Part shown: piece by piece, positions 17,138-26,304 of the stretch
How positions within the stretch are numbered: the stretch's first letter is position 1
Layout of the letters: each line of letters begins with the position of its first letter
Origin: Desulfobacteraceae bacterium
GTDB lineage: Bacteria; Desulfobacterota; Desulfobacteria; Desulfobacterales; Desulfosalsimonadaceae
Assembly: GCA_021737045.1 (NCBI GenBank)
Contig: JAIPES010000022.1
Location: 1 to 32,408 of the forward strand
DNA length: 32,408 bases
Direction of reading: 5' to 3'
Translations under genes and position numbers: made by a program
Notes under the pieces: model-generated
Told to the model about the DNA's origin: nothing
The model's database searches: none
Seen by the model: the letters and a program-made list of their open reading frames with translations, nothing else

Positions 17138-18151
17138 CTACCTGTAGTTATTGCAGGCTTCCTGCCAAAGCAGATTCAGCAGGGTTTTCATAAAAGATGT
17201 GCGGCTTTGCTCCAGGAGACGCTCCAATTGGGCTTTTTCTGACGGATCATTCATTTTCCGGGCTTCATTGGCAACCGATTCCATTAAAATGTCAGGGTCT
17301 GCGGCATCCCGGAACAGCCGGGTCAGGGCCAGGCGCAAAATGCTGCTGCGCGGAAGCGCCAGGGAGTCCAGGGTCTGTCTGAACTGCCGGGCGTCCACCC
17401 CCCGGAGCTGTTCCACGGCACGGGCTGCAGATTCATTCATCGGCAAGGACTGCAGGATTTCGACTGCCCCGGCTGATACCAGGGAATTGATGACCCGGTA
17501 GCCCGTAAAATCATCCCATCCGGTTTCGTCAATAACCTGACGCACAGTGGATTGGCCGTTGATCATGGACAAAAGCATTGATTCATCGGTATTGAATTCG
17601 ATGTTTTGGCTTGTTTGTTCATGAGCAAGAAGCTTGAGCACGGCCTGGTCATCCGGGATTTGTTTTTTCAGGGTTGCCAGCTCATCAATTCTGCGTGAGG
17701 CTTCCAACAGGATGTTCATGGTGTTAAATGCACTGCCCACAATCCGTTTCAAATCTATGGATTCATCCTTGTACACGAACTGACCGGATTGCCATAAAAA
17801 TACGTTATAGAGTGAATTTTCCGCCTGTTTGAGCAAAAAGCCGTTTAGTTCCGCCACTGTGATTTTGCCCTGTTCCACAAGGGTTTTTCCGATGCCCTGG
17901 TTTTTTTCCCGGCTTGCCGTGAGGGCGGCTTCCAGGGTTTGGGCACTGATCAGGCCGTTGTTAACCAGCAATTGCCCGATCCGGTTGCTTTTGCGTGATT
18001 CCGTGGCAAATACGATATCGCCTTCCTGCATCAGGATCTGTACCTGATTGCTCTCAGAGCTGATGGTCAGCCTTCCGCTTTTTCTTTCATACTTGATCAT
18101 CTGAAGAAGGTTTGAAAGATCAAATGTATCAAGGCTTCCCTGGATGGCCAT
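17138..18151 (-). CDS. DUF4388 protein with MshEN-like domain
   Basis: The 337-residue protein starts with a DUF4388 domain (IQGSLDTFDLSNLLQMIKYE, then VQILMQEGDIVFATE). A segment at about 56-130 follows (IGQLLVNNGLISAQTLEAAL and GIGKTLVEQGKITVAELNGF), a repeat pattern like the N-terminal MshEN/GspE domain that can bind cyclic di-GMP. The remainder is mainly helical, and a winged-helix-like segment at about 200-250 is possible (VRQVIDETGWDDFTGYRVIN). The protein is soluble. Related proteins act in gliding and type IV pilus signalling, but this one is not beside such genes. AGGAG lies 5 bases before the ATG. It follows uvrC on the same strand, separated by a repeat element. Confidence 0.85.
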   Translation of the reverse strand: MAIQGSLDTFDLSNLLQMIKYERKSGRLTISSESNQVQILMQEGDIVFATESRKSNRIGQLLVNNGLISAQTLEAALTASREKNQGIGKTLVEQGKITVAELNGFLLKQAENSLYNVFLWQSGQFVYKDESIDLKRIVGSAFNTMNILLEASRRIDELATLKKQIPDDQAVLKLLAHEQTSQNIEFNTDESMLLSMINGQSTVRQVIDETGWDDFTGYRVINSLVSAGAVEILQSLPMNESAARAVEQLRGVDARQFRQTLDSLALPRSSILRLALTRLFRDAADPDILMESVANEARKMNDPSEKAQLERLLEQSRTSFMKTLLNLLWQEACNNYR

Positions 18152-18195
18152 GCTTTCTCCTGTATAAACGGGTCAAAAAATTATTCGCCAATCTT

Positions 18196-18346
18196 GATGG
18201 CACCGTAAAAAGTCTGATTTCAGATGGTGCCGTAAAAAGTTCAAGATCAAGGCTTGCGCAATTTCGAAGAATGCAGAGTACTTACCCGTACGTGAAATTC
18301 TGAGAAATCGCGCGTAACGCAGATATTGGACTTTTACGGCGCCATC
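18196..18346. repeat. Palindromic intergenic repeat with GATGGYRCCGTAAAAAG ends
   Basis: Two direct copies of the end box lie at 18196-18213 (GATGGCACCGTAAAAAGT) and 18223-18240 (GATGGTGCCGTAAAAAGT). An inverted copy (ACTTTTACGGCGCCATC) lies at 18330-18346, 5 bases from the uvrC stop. Between them the sequence folds: GCGCAATTTC (18256-18265) pairs with GAAATCGCGC (18304-18313), around a GTAC-containing core. The element is noncoding and MITE-like or REP-like. The same end box starts the repeat at 32263. I recall similar boxes from other Desulfobacterales genomes, but this was not checked. Confidence 0.7.
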
Positions 18347-18351
18347 ACGGC

Positions 18352-20202
18352 TTATCGCCCGGAAAGGCCGGAATGAATAGACTGGGCGGCTTTTTTTGTC
18401 ATGCCGGAAAGCCCGGCGAGTTCTTCGACCGGGGCTGCGGCAATGGCCTCGATGCTGCCGTAGTGCTGAAGCAAAACAGCCTTTCGCCTGGGTCCGATAC
18501 CGGCGATATCATCCAGGGCCGAATGCAGGCTCCGGCTGCTTCGTCGCTTGCGGTGAAATGACACGGCCCGGCGATGGGCCTCGTCGCGGATGCGCTGGAG
18601 CAGATGCAATTGCCCGGTATGCTGTTGAAAATTAACGGGATTGGCCCGGCCCGGCAGGTAGATCTTGTCTTCGGGTTCGCCTTTTGCCTCATCTTTTTTG
18701 GCAATGCCGATCACCCCGAACTGCCCGGATAGTCCAAGTTCGTCTATCACTGCAAGGGCAATGTTGAGCTGGCCCTTGCCGCCGTCTACCATGAGCAGAT
18801 CCGGCAGGCACATGTCCTTTCCCTCTTCGGTGCAGGAAGAAAAGCGCCGAAACAGCACTTCCCGCATACAGGCGTAATCGTCCTGGGCTGAAACCCCCTG
18901 AATCCGGTAATGGCGGTAAAGCGATTTTTTGGGCGCACCGTCTTCAAACACCACCAGACCGGCCACCAGGTCGGTGCCCGACAAACCCGAGTTGTCCACG
19001 CATTCAATCCGGCGGGGATATCTGTCCAGGCCAAGGCGTTTTTCCAGGCCCGCAAGCAGGCGGGCCGACGAATTTTCCTCCTCGGTCAGGGCCTGGAGTC
19101 GCTGGCCGGCGTTTTGGGCCGCCATTTCCACAAGGCGCCGCTTTTCCCCGCGCACGGGGGTGTGAAGCACAGCCTTGCGCCCCCGCATTTCCGAAAGCCA
19201 GCTTGCGTAAAGCTCCCTGTCCCTTGGCGGCGTATGGGTCAGAACTTCGGCGGGCACTGCCGGGTTCTGCTCATAGTATTGCTTGATAACAGCCCCGAGG
19301 ATTTCCGCATCTTCTGAAATCGCATCCTTGATCAAAAAATCCCGCATCCCCTGCAAATAGCCGTTTCGCACCTTCAAAAGCATCACAACCGCTTTTTCCG
19401 GATTTCGTTCCACTGCAAACACGTCCCGGTCCACAAAATCTGTGGTCACGGCCACCTGTTTTTCCAGGGTTTTTTCCAGGGCATAGACCTTGTCCCGGAG
19501 CTGGGCAGCGGTTTCATAATCCTGGCTGTCTGCGGCATTTTTCATTTCCGCCCGGATTCTGCGGATCAAATCCGGGGTGCGCCCCTGGAGAAACATGCGC
19601 ACCTCGTGAACGATTTTGCCGTATTCCTGCTGATCCACATGAAAGCAGCACGGGGCCAGGCAGGCCCCGATCTGATAGTTCAGGCAAGGCCTTGAGCGGG
19701 GCTTGACTTGCGGTGACCGGCATTTTCGCAGCTTAAACACCCGGTGGATCATTTTCAGGGTCTGCTTGACCGCACCGGCCGATGCATAAGGGCCGAAATA
19801 CAGGGCCCCGTCTTTTTTGGGCTTTCGCACAACGGTGAGATTGGGATAAGCTTCGGAAAGATCCATGCGCAAAGAGGGATAGCGCTTGTCATCTTTTAAA
19901 ATAACGTTGTAGCGGGGCCGGTAGCGCTTGATCAGGTTGGATTCCAGGATCAGGGCCTCGGTCTCCGAGGCTGTGACCACGGTTTCGAAATCAGCAATAT
20001 GTTTGACCAGAACCCCTGTCTTGGCATCTGTTCGCGATGAGGCATCCGAGAAATACGAACGGATGCGGTTTTTCAGATTTGCCGCCTTGCCCACGTAAAT
20101 TACTTTGCCCTCGGCATTTTTCATCAAATAGACCCCGGGGCTTTTTGGCGTGCGGGCGATTTTGTCCGCCGGGCCCGGAGCCTGATTTTCTCCTTCGGCC
20201 AT
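18352..20202 (-). CDS. uvrC: Excinuclease ABC subunit C
   Basis: UvrC makes the two incisions beside DNA damage marked by UvrA and UvrB. From ATG 20202 the protein has 616 residues. The N-terminal GIY-YIG domain shows SPGVYLMKNAEGKVIYVGKA, followed by a UVR motif that binds UvrB (QDYETAAQLRDKVYALEKTL), an RNase H-like nuclease domain with CVDNSGLSGTD holding the catalytic Asp, and a C-terminal helix-hairpin-helix pair (IAGIGPRRKAVLL and LAGLSGMTKKAAQSI). The ATG lies 13 bases after the uvrB stop; a TTG at 20238 would overlap uvrB and is less likely. It follows uvrB in the same operon. Confidence 0.96.
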   Translation of the reverse strand: MAEGENQAPGPADKIARTPKSPGVYLMKNAEGKVIYVGKAANLKNRIRSYFSDASSRTDAKTGVLVKHIADFETVVTASETEALILESNLIKRYRPRYNVILKDDKRYPSLRMDLSEAYPNLTVVRKPKKDGALYFGPYASAGAVKQTLKMIHRVFKLRKCRSPQVKPRSRPCLNYQIGACLAPCCFHVDQQEYGKIVHEVRMFLQGRTPDLIRRIRAEMKNAADSQDYETAAQLRDKVYALEKTLEKQVAVTTDFVDRDVFAVERNPEKAVVMLLKVRNGYLQGMRDFLIKDAISEDAEILGAVIKQYYEQNPAVPAEVLTHTPPRDRELYASWLSEMRGRKAVLHTPVRGEKRRLVEMAAQNAGQRLQALTEEENSSARLLAGLEKRLGLDRYPRRIECVDNSGLSGTDLVAGLVVFEDGAPKKSLYRHYRIQGVSAQDDYACMREVLFRRFSSCTEEGKDMCLPDLLMVDGGKGQLNIALAVIDELGLSGQFGVIGIAKKDEAKGEPEDKIYLPGRANPVNFQQHTGQLHLLQRIRDEAHRRAVSFHRKRRSSRSLHSALDDIAGIGPRRKAVLLQHYGSIEAIAAAPVEELAGLSGMTKKAAQSIHSGLSGR

Positions 20203-20215
20203 TGGCTGCCGGGTG

Positions 20216-22234
20216 TCAGACTGCGGCTTCAAAATCAAACACCATCATCTTTTTCAGCGTCTTGACCCGGTCGCGGTACCGGGCCGCCTTTTCAAACTCC
20301 AGGTTGTCTGCGGCTTTTCGCATTTTGGCTTCCAGCTCCCGGATCCGGCGCTCGACTTTCTGATCCGATCCATAAGTGGATGCGGTTTCGGCCACCTGTT
20401 GCTCCGGTGCTTGTGAGCCGGTCTTTTCATAGGGCGAACCAAACGCTGAGGCCAGGGATTTTTCAATGGTTGCCGGAATGATGTTATGTTCCTGGTTATA
20501 ATCTTTCTGGATCCGGCGGCGGCGCCCGGTTTCCTCCATTGCATGACGCATGGCCGGGGTGACGGTTTCAGCATACATGACGACCGTGCCGTTGGCATTT
20601 CTGGCCGCCCGTCCAAAGGTCTGGATCAGGGACCGTGCGGATCGCAAAAACCCTTCCTTGTCCGCATCCAGAATTGCCACCAGGGAGACTTCGGGAATAT
20701 CCAGGCCTTCGCGCAGAAGGTTGATGCCCACCAGCACGTCAAATTCACCCGCCCGGAGATCGCGGATGATCTCGATGCGTTCCAGGGTCTTGATATCCGA
20801 ATGCAGGTAGCGGACACGTACGCCCAGATCCGTGTAATACTCGGTCAGGTCCTCTGCCATGCGCTTGGTCAGGGTAGTGACCAGCACCCGCTGGTTTGCA
20901 CGGATTCTTTGCTGAATTTCCGAGTACAGGTCGTCGACCTGGTTTTTGGCGCTTCTGACCTCCATTTCCGGATCAATTAAGCCGGTGGGACGCACGATCT
21001 GCTCCATGACTGCATCCCCGGCTTTTTCCAGTTCATAGTCCGATGGCGTGGCTGACACATAAATCACCTGTGAGACGCGCCGGCTGAACTCTTCAAACCG
21101 AAGCGGCCGGTTATCCAGGGCAGAGGGCAGCCGGAATCCGTATTCCACAAGGGTTTGTTTTCTGGACCGGTCGCCGTTGTACATCCCCCGGATCTGGGGC
21201 ACGCTGATATGGCTTTCATCAATGAAAAGCAGAAAGTCGTCCGGAAAATAATCCAGCAACGTGGGCGGGGGCTGGCCGGGCGAACGACCGGTGATGTGTC
21301 TGGCGTAATTTTCAATGCCGTTGCAATAGCCCAGTTCCAGGATCATTTCCATGTCGTATCGGGTTCGCTCCTCGATGCGCTGGGCTTCGATGAGCTTTCC
21401 CGCATCCCGGTAATGATCGATCCTGTGCTTGAGTTCCTCCTGGATATCGTCGATGATCCGCCGCCGGCCGCGCTCCTGGGTGACATAATGGCTGGCCGGG
21501 TAAATGGTGGTGCCGTTGACCCGCCTTTTGACCTTGCCGGTCAGGGGGTCGATTTCCGAGATGGCCTCGATGACGTCCCCGAAAAACTCCACACGTATTG
21601 CCCGGTCCTCTTCGTAGGCCGGAAATATCTCCACCCGGTCGCCCCTAACCCGGAAAACCCCCCGGTAAAAATCCATGTCGTTTCTCTGGTACTGCATCTC
21701 AACCAGATCAGCCAGCAGCTTATCCCGGGTCAGTTCCATGTCCGTTTCCAGGTCCAGGCGCATGGCCAGGTAATCCTCAGGCGCCCCCAGACCGAAGATG
21801 CACGAAACACTGGCCACCACCAGCACGTCTTTTCTCGACAGCACCGAGCGGGTGGCAGAGTGGCGCATCTTGTCAATCATTTCATTAATTGAGGAATCCT
21901 TCTGGATATAGGTATCTGATACCGGAAGATAGGCCTCGGGCTGGTAGTAGTCATAATAACTGACAAAATACTCCACCGCGTTTTCCGGGAAAAATGACTT
22001 GAACTCATTGTAGAGCTGGGCGGCTAGGGTCTTGTTCGGGGCGATCACCAGGGTGGGTTTCTGGACCTCGGCAACCACGTTGGCCATGGTGAAGGTCTTG
22101 CCCGATCCGGTTACACCGAGCATCACCTGGTGGGCCAGTCCGTTGTTGACCCCGCGGCTGAGCCCCGCAATGGCCCCGGGCTGGTCTCCCTTGGGCGTCA
22201 TTTCCGTATGCAGGGTAAATTTACGCTTTTCCAT
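20216..22234 (-). CDS. uvrB: Excinuclease ABC subunit B
   Basis: UvrB is the damage-verifying helicase-like ATPase of nucleotide excision repair. The 672-residue protein has Walker [11 protein letters not shown], the beta-hairpin [15 protein letters not shown], the DESH box, motif VI region [12 protein letters not shown], the segment [20 protein letters not shown], and a C-terminal UVR motif ([20 protein letters not shown]) that contacts UvrC. Its start overlaps the end of cysS by 14 bases (ATG inside GGCGATGGAAAAGCG), so translation is likely coupled. No uvrA is in the window. Confidence 0.98.
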   Translation of the reverse strand: MEKRKFTLHTEMTPKGDQPGAIAGLSRGVNNGLAHQVMLGVTGSGKTFTMANVVAEVQKPTLVIAPNKTLAAQLYNEFKSFFPENAVEYFVSYYDYYQPEAYLPVSDTYIQKDSSINEMIDKMRHSATRSVLSRKDVLVVASVSCIFGLGAPEDYLAMRLDLETDMELTRDKLLADLVEMQYQRNDMDFYRGVFRVRGDRVEIFPAYEEDRAIRVEFFGDVIEAISEIDPLTGKVKRRVNGTTIYPASHYVTQERGRRRIIDDIQEELKHRIDHYRDAGKLIEAQRIEERTRYDMEMILELGYCNGIENYARHITGRSPGQPPPTLLDYFPDDFLLFIDESHISVPQIRGMYNGDRSRKQTLVEYGFRLPSALDNRPLRFEEFSRRVSQVIYVSATPSDYELEKAGDAVMEQIVRPTGLIDPEMEVRSAKNQVDDLYSEIQQRIRANQRVLVTTLTKRMAEDLTEYYTDLGVRVRYLHSDIKTLERIEIIRDLRAGEFDVLVGINLLREGLDIPEVSLVAILDADKEGFLRSARSLIQTFGRAARNANGTVVMYAETVTPAMRHAMEETGRRRRIQKDYNQEHNIIPATIEKSLASAFGSPYEKTGSQAPEQQVAETASTYGSDQKVERRIRELEAKMRKAADNLEFEKAARYRDRVKTLKKMMVFDFEAAV

Positions 22235-23672
22235 CGCCGTGTTTCCAAATTGTGCCGTCAGGACGGTCTTCGAGAATGATGTTGTGCGCCTTTAGATCGT
22301 CGCGGATCCTGTCTGCCAGGGCAAAATCCTTTGCCTTGCGGGCACCGGTCCGCTGCCGGATCTGGTCTTCAATCCATTGGGCATCGATCTGCTGATGCTT
22401 TAGCACGGCATTTTTGCGCTGTTGAAAATACTGCTGCGGGATTTCGGCCATCAGGCCAAGGATCTGCCCGATACGCAGCATGTCGTTGATCCGGCCCAGA
22501 CCTTCGGGGCTTTGGCAGGCCCCGGCCACACCCTTTTCATCGATCTGCCGGTTTAACTCCCGCACGGCCTCAAACAAAAGACCCATGGCCCGGGCTGTGT
22601 TAAAATCATCATCCATGGCATCACAAAACCGCTGCCAGAGCTCGGCCCCCGAATCCCCGGAAATCTCCGGCGGCCAGGCCTCAAACACCGGGGCCACCCT
22701 TTCGAGCAGGCTGTAAATCTTGTCCAGGGACGCGGCTGCCTCTGCCATGGCCTGCTCCGTATAATCTATGGGCGAGCGGTAATGATTGGAAACCAGAAAC
22801 AGGCGCAGCACTTCGGGGTGCCAGGCCTTGACAATATCTTTGATAATCAGAAAATTGCCCAGGGACTTGGACATTTTCTCCTGGTTGATGTTGATAAACC
22901 CGTTGTGAATCCAGTAGCGGGCAAAGGGTTTGCCAAATGCCGCCTCGGACTGGGCGATTTCATTTTCATGATGGGGAAAGATCAAATCTTTTCCCCCGCC
23001 GTGAATGTCAAAGGTCTGGCCCAGGTACTCGGCACTCATGGCCGAGCACTCGATATGCCAGCCCGGCCGTCCCTTTCCCCAGGGGCTGTCCCAGGCCGGC
23101 TCACCGGGCTTGGAAGCTTTCCACAAAACAAAATCAAACGGGCTATGCTTTCGCGGATCCACGTCCACACGTGCCCCGGCTTCCATGTCCGCAAGTTTTC
23201 GGCCCGAAAGTTTTCCGTATTCCGGCCATTTTTCAACGGCAAAATACACGTCCCCGTCCACCGGGTAAGCATACCCCTTTTCAATGAGAAGGCCAACAAT
23301 GGTTATAATCTGGGATATATGGTCCGTGGCCAGCGGCTCCAGGTCCGGAGGCTGCATATTGAGCGATTCCATGTCTGCATGAAACTCGTCAATGCAGCGA
23401 TCGGCCAGTTCCATGGAGGAGATGCCCAGATCATTGGCCCGCTGGATGATTTTGTCATCCACGTCCGTGAAATTGCGCACGTAATACACATCATATCCCC
23501 GGGCCTTCAAGTACCGGTAGATCACGTCGAAGACGACGATGGACCGGGCATGGCCGATATGACAGGAGTCATAGACCGTGGGGCCGCAGACATACATCCG
23601 GATTTTGCCGGGTGTCATCGGATCCAATGGCTGCTTGCATCGCCCCAGTGTATTATAGACTTTAATCGTCAT
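22221..23672 (-). CDS. cysS: Cysteinyl-tRNA synthetase
   Basis: CysRS charges tRNA-Cys with cysteine. The 483-residue protein is full-length. The class I signature HIGH is HIGH at 38-41 ([10 protein letters not shown]), preceded by the zinc ligand C29 in [10 protein letters not shown]. Further ligands are in [10 protein letters not shown] and [11 protein letters not shown]. The second signature is KMSKSLGNF. The helical anticodon region follows. It lies 65 bases after ispF and overlaps uvrB by 14 bases, so it is the middle of the long minus-strand run. Confidence 0.98.
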   Translation of the reverse strand: MTIKVYNTLGRCKQPLDPMTPGKIRMYVCGPTVYDSCHIGHARSIVVFDVIYRYLKARGYDVYYVRNFTDVDDKIIQRANDLGISSMELADRCIDEFHADMESLNMQPPDLEPLATDHISQIITIVGLLIEKGYAYPVDGDVYFAVEKWPEYGKLSGRKLADMEAGARVDVDPRKHSPFDFVLWKASKPGEPAWDSPWGKGRPGWHIECSAMSAEYLGQTFDIHGGGKDLIFPHHENEIAQSEAAFGKPFARYWIHNGFININQEKMSKSLGNFLIIKDIVKAWHPEVLRLFLVSNHYRSPIDYTEQAMAEAAASLDKIYSLLERVAPVFEAWPPEISGDSGAELWQRFCDAMDDDFNTARAMGLLFEAVRELNRQIDEKGVAGACQSPEGLGRINDMLRIGQILGLMAEIPQQYFQQRKNAVLKHQQIDAQWIEDQIRQRTGARKAKDFALADRIRDDLKAHNIILEDRPDGTIWKHGDGKA

Positions 23673-23737
23673 GGTATTTGTCCATCTGCTATGGTTGGAT
23701 CACGAAATTGTCTTAACAAAATAAATCAGATAATGCA

Positions 23738-24205
23738 TTATTCAAGCAAAACCACGCACATGGCGGCTATGGCCGCCTCGCGGCCGATAATGCCGAGTTT
23801 TTCCGTGGTGGTGGCCTTGATGTTTACCTGTTCCGGCGCAATTTCAAGGACTTCTGCGATGCGGGCGGCCATTTCTCCGGTATAATCCGCCAGTTTCGGC
23901 TGCTGGGCAAAAATTGTGGCATCGATGTTGCCGATGGTTGTGCACTTTGCTCGCGCCTTCTGCCAAGTCTGTTTCAGCAGCACCATGCTGGAAATATCCT
24001 TGTAGGCCGGATCAGTATCCGGAAAGTGCCGTCCGATATCGCCCAGTCCGGCTGCGCCGAAAATGGCATCGCATACGGAATGCACAAGAACATCTGCGTC
24101 TGAATGGCCAACCAGGCCCTTATCATGGGAAATTCTCACCCCACCCAGCACAAGGTGCCGTCCTGCGGCCAGTTGATGAATGTCGTAGCCAACACCTACA
24201 CGCAT
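23738..24205 (-). CDS. ispF: 2-C-methyl-D-erythritol 2,4-cyclodiphosphate synthase
   Basis: IspF forms the cyclic diphosphate MEcPP in the MEP isoprenoid pathway. The 155-residue protein keeps the zinc ligands D8 and H10 (GYDIHQ) and H42 (VLVHSVCDA), the metal-binding GHSDADV (33-39), and the signature GDIGRHFPDTDPAYK. The C-terminal IKATTTEKLGIIGRE closes the CDP-binding site. AAGGAA lies about 11 bases before the ATG. IspD is not adjacent here. It is followed by cysS in the same direction, an arrangement common in bacteria. Confidence 0.97.
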   Translation of the reverse strand: MRVGVGYDIHQLAAGRHLVLGGVRISHDKGLVGHSDADVLVHSVCDAIFGAAGLGDIGRHFPDTDPAYKDISSMVLLKQTWQKARAKCTTIGNIDATIFAQQPKLADYTGEMAARIAEVLEIAPEQVNIKATTTEKLGIIGREAAIAAMCVVLLE

Positions 24206-24255
24206 AAACAGATTCTTTCCTTATCACAACGCGCCATAGCGGTAAACCCGTCCTG

Positions 24256-24615
24256 TTATAGCAGAAAAAATCGCTGGTCATTTGAGGATGCAAAGGGTAC
24301 GGGAATATTTTTTTTCAAATAGGCGATATATTCAAGGATTGTGGCAATGCCGTGTTCACAGGCCCCCTCCCCCTGACAACCGCAATGGCAGAACAATTCC
24401 CCGTGATCAAACCCCACATGGGTGGCAAAGACCTCCTCTGCCTGAATCCATGTCAGCAAACCGCCGTCTGCGGTTCTTGAAAGCTGCTTGACAGATCCCT
24501 TGCGCTGAAGGTTTCTTCCGGCAGTCAACACATCCTTTCCCGCCCATGCGGTGAGATCCCCCCAGGTCAGCTCCCGGAAGCGGTCGGTGCCTGAATTTCC
24601 GTTTGCCATGGTCAT
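24256..24615 (-). CDS. Short SWIM zinc-finger protein, possibly truncated
   Basis: From ATG 24615 the protein has 119 residues; an upstream TTG at 24642 would give 128. The core is a SWIM zinc finger, CHCGCQGEGACEHG (C-x-C-x7-C-x-H), after a typical lead-in (LTWGDLTAWAG, LQRKGSVKQL, ATHVGF). SWIM fingers bind DNA or proteins. In the longer relatives I know, the finger is followed, after a segment like LEYIAYLKKNIPVPFAS-SNDQR, by several hundred further residues. Here the frame ends eight residues after that point, so the gene may be a shortened descendant or a stand-alone finger module. GGATGA lies 6 bases before the ATG. It lies between HDAC and ispF with short gaps. Confidence 0.75.
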   Translation of the reverse strand: MTMANGNSGTDRFRELTWGDLTAWAGKDVLTAGRNLQRKGSVKQLSRTADGGLLTWIQAEEVFATHVGFDHGELFCHCGCQGEGACEHGIATILEYIAYLKKNIPVPFASSNDQRFFLL

Positions 24616-24653
24616 CGCATATTCATCCGGGTTAACGGGCAAAATTGACTGCC

Positions 24654-25406
24654 TTAGGCAGCCGGTTCAGCCATGCCGTTGATCAGAGCAGCAACGTTTT
24701 GGCCAAGCACGCTGTGGTTGTATCCGCCCTCGAGAATGGCAAAGCATCCGGCACCCCGCTCAAAGGCGGATTGGCTTGCTTTTTTCCCGATGTGGTAATA
24801 GTCCTCGGTTGCCATCAATCCGCCCCAGTCCTGCATGTGATTGTCAAATCCCGCGGATATGCCGATAATATCCGCCCGGCTGGCGGCCAGAATCCGGTTG
24901 ACTTCAGCCATGTATTGCTCCCGGGTATTTTTGGCCGGATTATGGATTTCAACCCAGTCATTATCCCCCAGGATATTGACGGTTCCGTCGCCGTAATGAA
25001 GATCAATGTCAAGCACCATGGCCGTGTCAATGAGGTTTTCGCTCTTTAGGGTCAGCAGGGCAATGGCCATATTGTTAAAATAGCAGAATCCCCAGGCCGT
25101 TTCCGTGGAGGCATGATGTCCCGGAGGGCGGATCACGGCAAATGCCGGCTCCGAAAGACCGATGTGCGCAGCCTGGATCGCTCCGCCCGCAGCCAGGGCG
25201 GCAATGTCATAGAGATCCTTGCGCCGGACACTTTCAATATGAACATTGGAATGCGCCAGCTCAATGAGATTTTCAGAAGCCGGCTCTGCATCCATCATTT
25301 CCGCGTGAGACGGGAGCCGGTCCACAATGGCCTCAATACGGCCCGGAGCCGATGCCGGGTCCGAAGTGTAGACCGGATAAAAAAACTGATGAAACACGAC
25401 TTTCAT
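24654..25406 (-). CDS. Histone-deacetylase-family amidohydrolase
   Basis: The 250-residue protein starts at ATG 25406, whose A-T-G-A overlaps the GDPD stop; AAGGAGG lies 4 bases upstream. A longer frame beginning at 25535 would read back through GDPD and is rejected. The active site is complete: RPPGHHAS with H97 and H98, the zinc ligands D135 and H137 in DIDLHYGDGT, D188 in SAGFDNH, and the transition-state Tyr 229 in LEGGYN. Bacterial members remove acetyl groups from polyamines, acetoin-type compounds, lysines or other N-acetyl substrates. The protein is shorter than most (300-370). The physiological substrate is unknown; pairing with a GDPD enzyme does not settle it. Confidence 0.93.
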   Translation of the reverse strand: MKVVFHQFFYPVYTSDPASAPGRIEAIVDRLPSHAEMMDAEPASENLIELAHSNVHIESVRRKDLYDIAALAAGGAIQAAHIGLSEPAFAVIRPPGHHASTETAWGFCYFNNMAIALLTLKSENLIDTAMVLDIDLHYGDGTVNILGDNDWVEIHNPAKNTREQYMAEVNRILAASRADIIGISAGFDNHMQDWGGLMATEDYYHIGKKASQSAFERGAGCFAILEGGYNHSVLGQNVAALINGMAEPAA

Positions 25407-26221
25407 GGCGCCTCCTTGATCACCTCTGCAGGTGCATCGGTCATAATCACATCCACTCCCATGTTCCGGGCCCGGTCTGCATCCGCAGGCCGGTTGCAGG
25501 AGTATACCGCAACGATGTGGCCGGCTGCATGGCACTGGTCAACAAACTTCCGGGTGAGCCGGTCAAAGGCAAGACAGTATCCTTGGATCATGTGCTGCAC
25601 TTTTTCCGGGACATTGCAGGAAAACGGCCACGGGCCGCCGATATTTAAAACAAAAGCCAGATCCGGGGCAAGCTCCCGGGCTTGCTCAAGCAAACCCGCA
25701 TCAAAGCTAAGAACAAACAAATTGCTGCGCAAAGACGCCGGTACGTGAAGACCGATTTGCTCGACGACCCCGGCGGCAAGCTGTTTTTGGCAGTCGGGTT
25801 CCGCAGGCTTTCCGGCTTTGAGTTCGATCATGAGCACACCCTGATGCGCATATCTTTTCAGCACTTGGGCCAGAGTCATGATCCGGGTGCCGGCATATTG
25901 GTCTGAAAACCATTTGCCGAGATCCAGGCGGCCAAGCTCTTCCAAGCTTAAGTCGGAAATCCTTTTGTTTACACCGGCAATTCTTTCCAGGGTCTCATCA
26001 TGGAAAATCACCGGTACATGATCGGCAGACAGTTGCACATCCAATTCAATGCCGTCAACCCCCCGAAGAAAGGCAAGATCAAAAGCCGCCTGCCCGTTTT
26101 CCGGAGCTTCAGCCATGGCCCCCCGGTGGGCTATGAGCCAGGGGAAATCGGGCAGTCCGCCCCGGGACCTGTTTTTTTGTTCTGTTGATCCAACCATGGA
26201 ATATGGCCGTGCCTTTCTCAT
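25403..26221 (-). CDS. Glycerophosphodiester phosphodiesterase
   Basis: GDPD enzymes split glycerophosphodiesters (for example glycerophosphocholine) into glycerol 3-phosphate and an alcohol. The 272-residue protein shows the family core: H32 and R33 in LIAHRGAM, E41 in APENG (usually ENT), E59 and D61 in GVDGIELDVQLS, and the catalytic H74 in VIFHDETLERI. No signal peptide is evident, so it is likely cytosolic like UgpQ. ATG 26221 and an internal ATG at 26197 are both possible starts; neither has a strong ribosome site. It is the first gene of the long minus-strand run and overlaps the HDAC gene by 4 bases. Confidence 0.93.
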   Translation of the reverse strand: MRKARPYSMVGSTEQKNRSRGGLPDFPWLIAHRGAMAEAPENGQAAFDLAFLRGVDGIELDVQLSADHVPVIFHDETLERIAGVNKRISDLSLEELGRLDLGKWFSDQYAGTRIMTLAQVLKRYAHQGVLMIELKAGKPAEPDCQKQLAAGVVEQIGLHVPASLRSNLFVLSFDAGLLEQARELAPDLAFVLNIGGPWPFSCNVPEKVQHMIQGYCLAFDRLTRKFVDQCHAAGHIVAVYSCNRPADADRARNMGVDVIMTDAPAEVIKEAP

Positions 26222-26241
26222 AAAACCGGATTTTTTTCCAC

Positions 26242-26289
26242 TATTGTTTCAAACAAAACAACAATAACCGGATTTAAAGATTTTCTCAA
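26242..26289 (-). promoter_or_regulatory. Promoter with overlapping palindromic operator for the GDPD-HDAC operon
   Basis: TTGAGA (26289-26284, 5 of 6) and TATTGT (26266-26261, 4 of 6) are 17 bases apart on the minus strand. The region from -10 to the transcript start holds two nested palindromes: TATTGTT (26242-26248) with AACAATA (26260-26266), and a perfect TTGTTT-C-AAACAA (26244-26256). This is the geometry of a repressor site. Confidence 0.45.
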
Positions 26290-26304
26290 GCCTGATAGCT
26301 TCCT

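Noticed and set aside
21155-21892. 245-residue plus-strand open frame
   Set aside because: It is antisense to uvrB, which is certain.
22782-23885. 367-residue plus-strand open frame
   Set aside because: It is antisense to cysS and the end of ispF, both certain.
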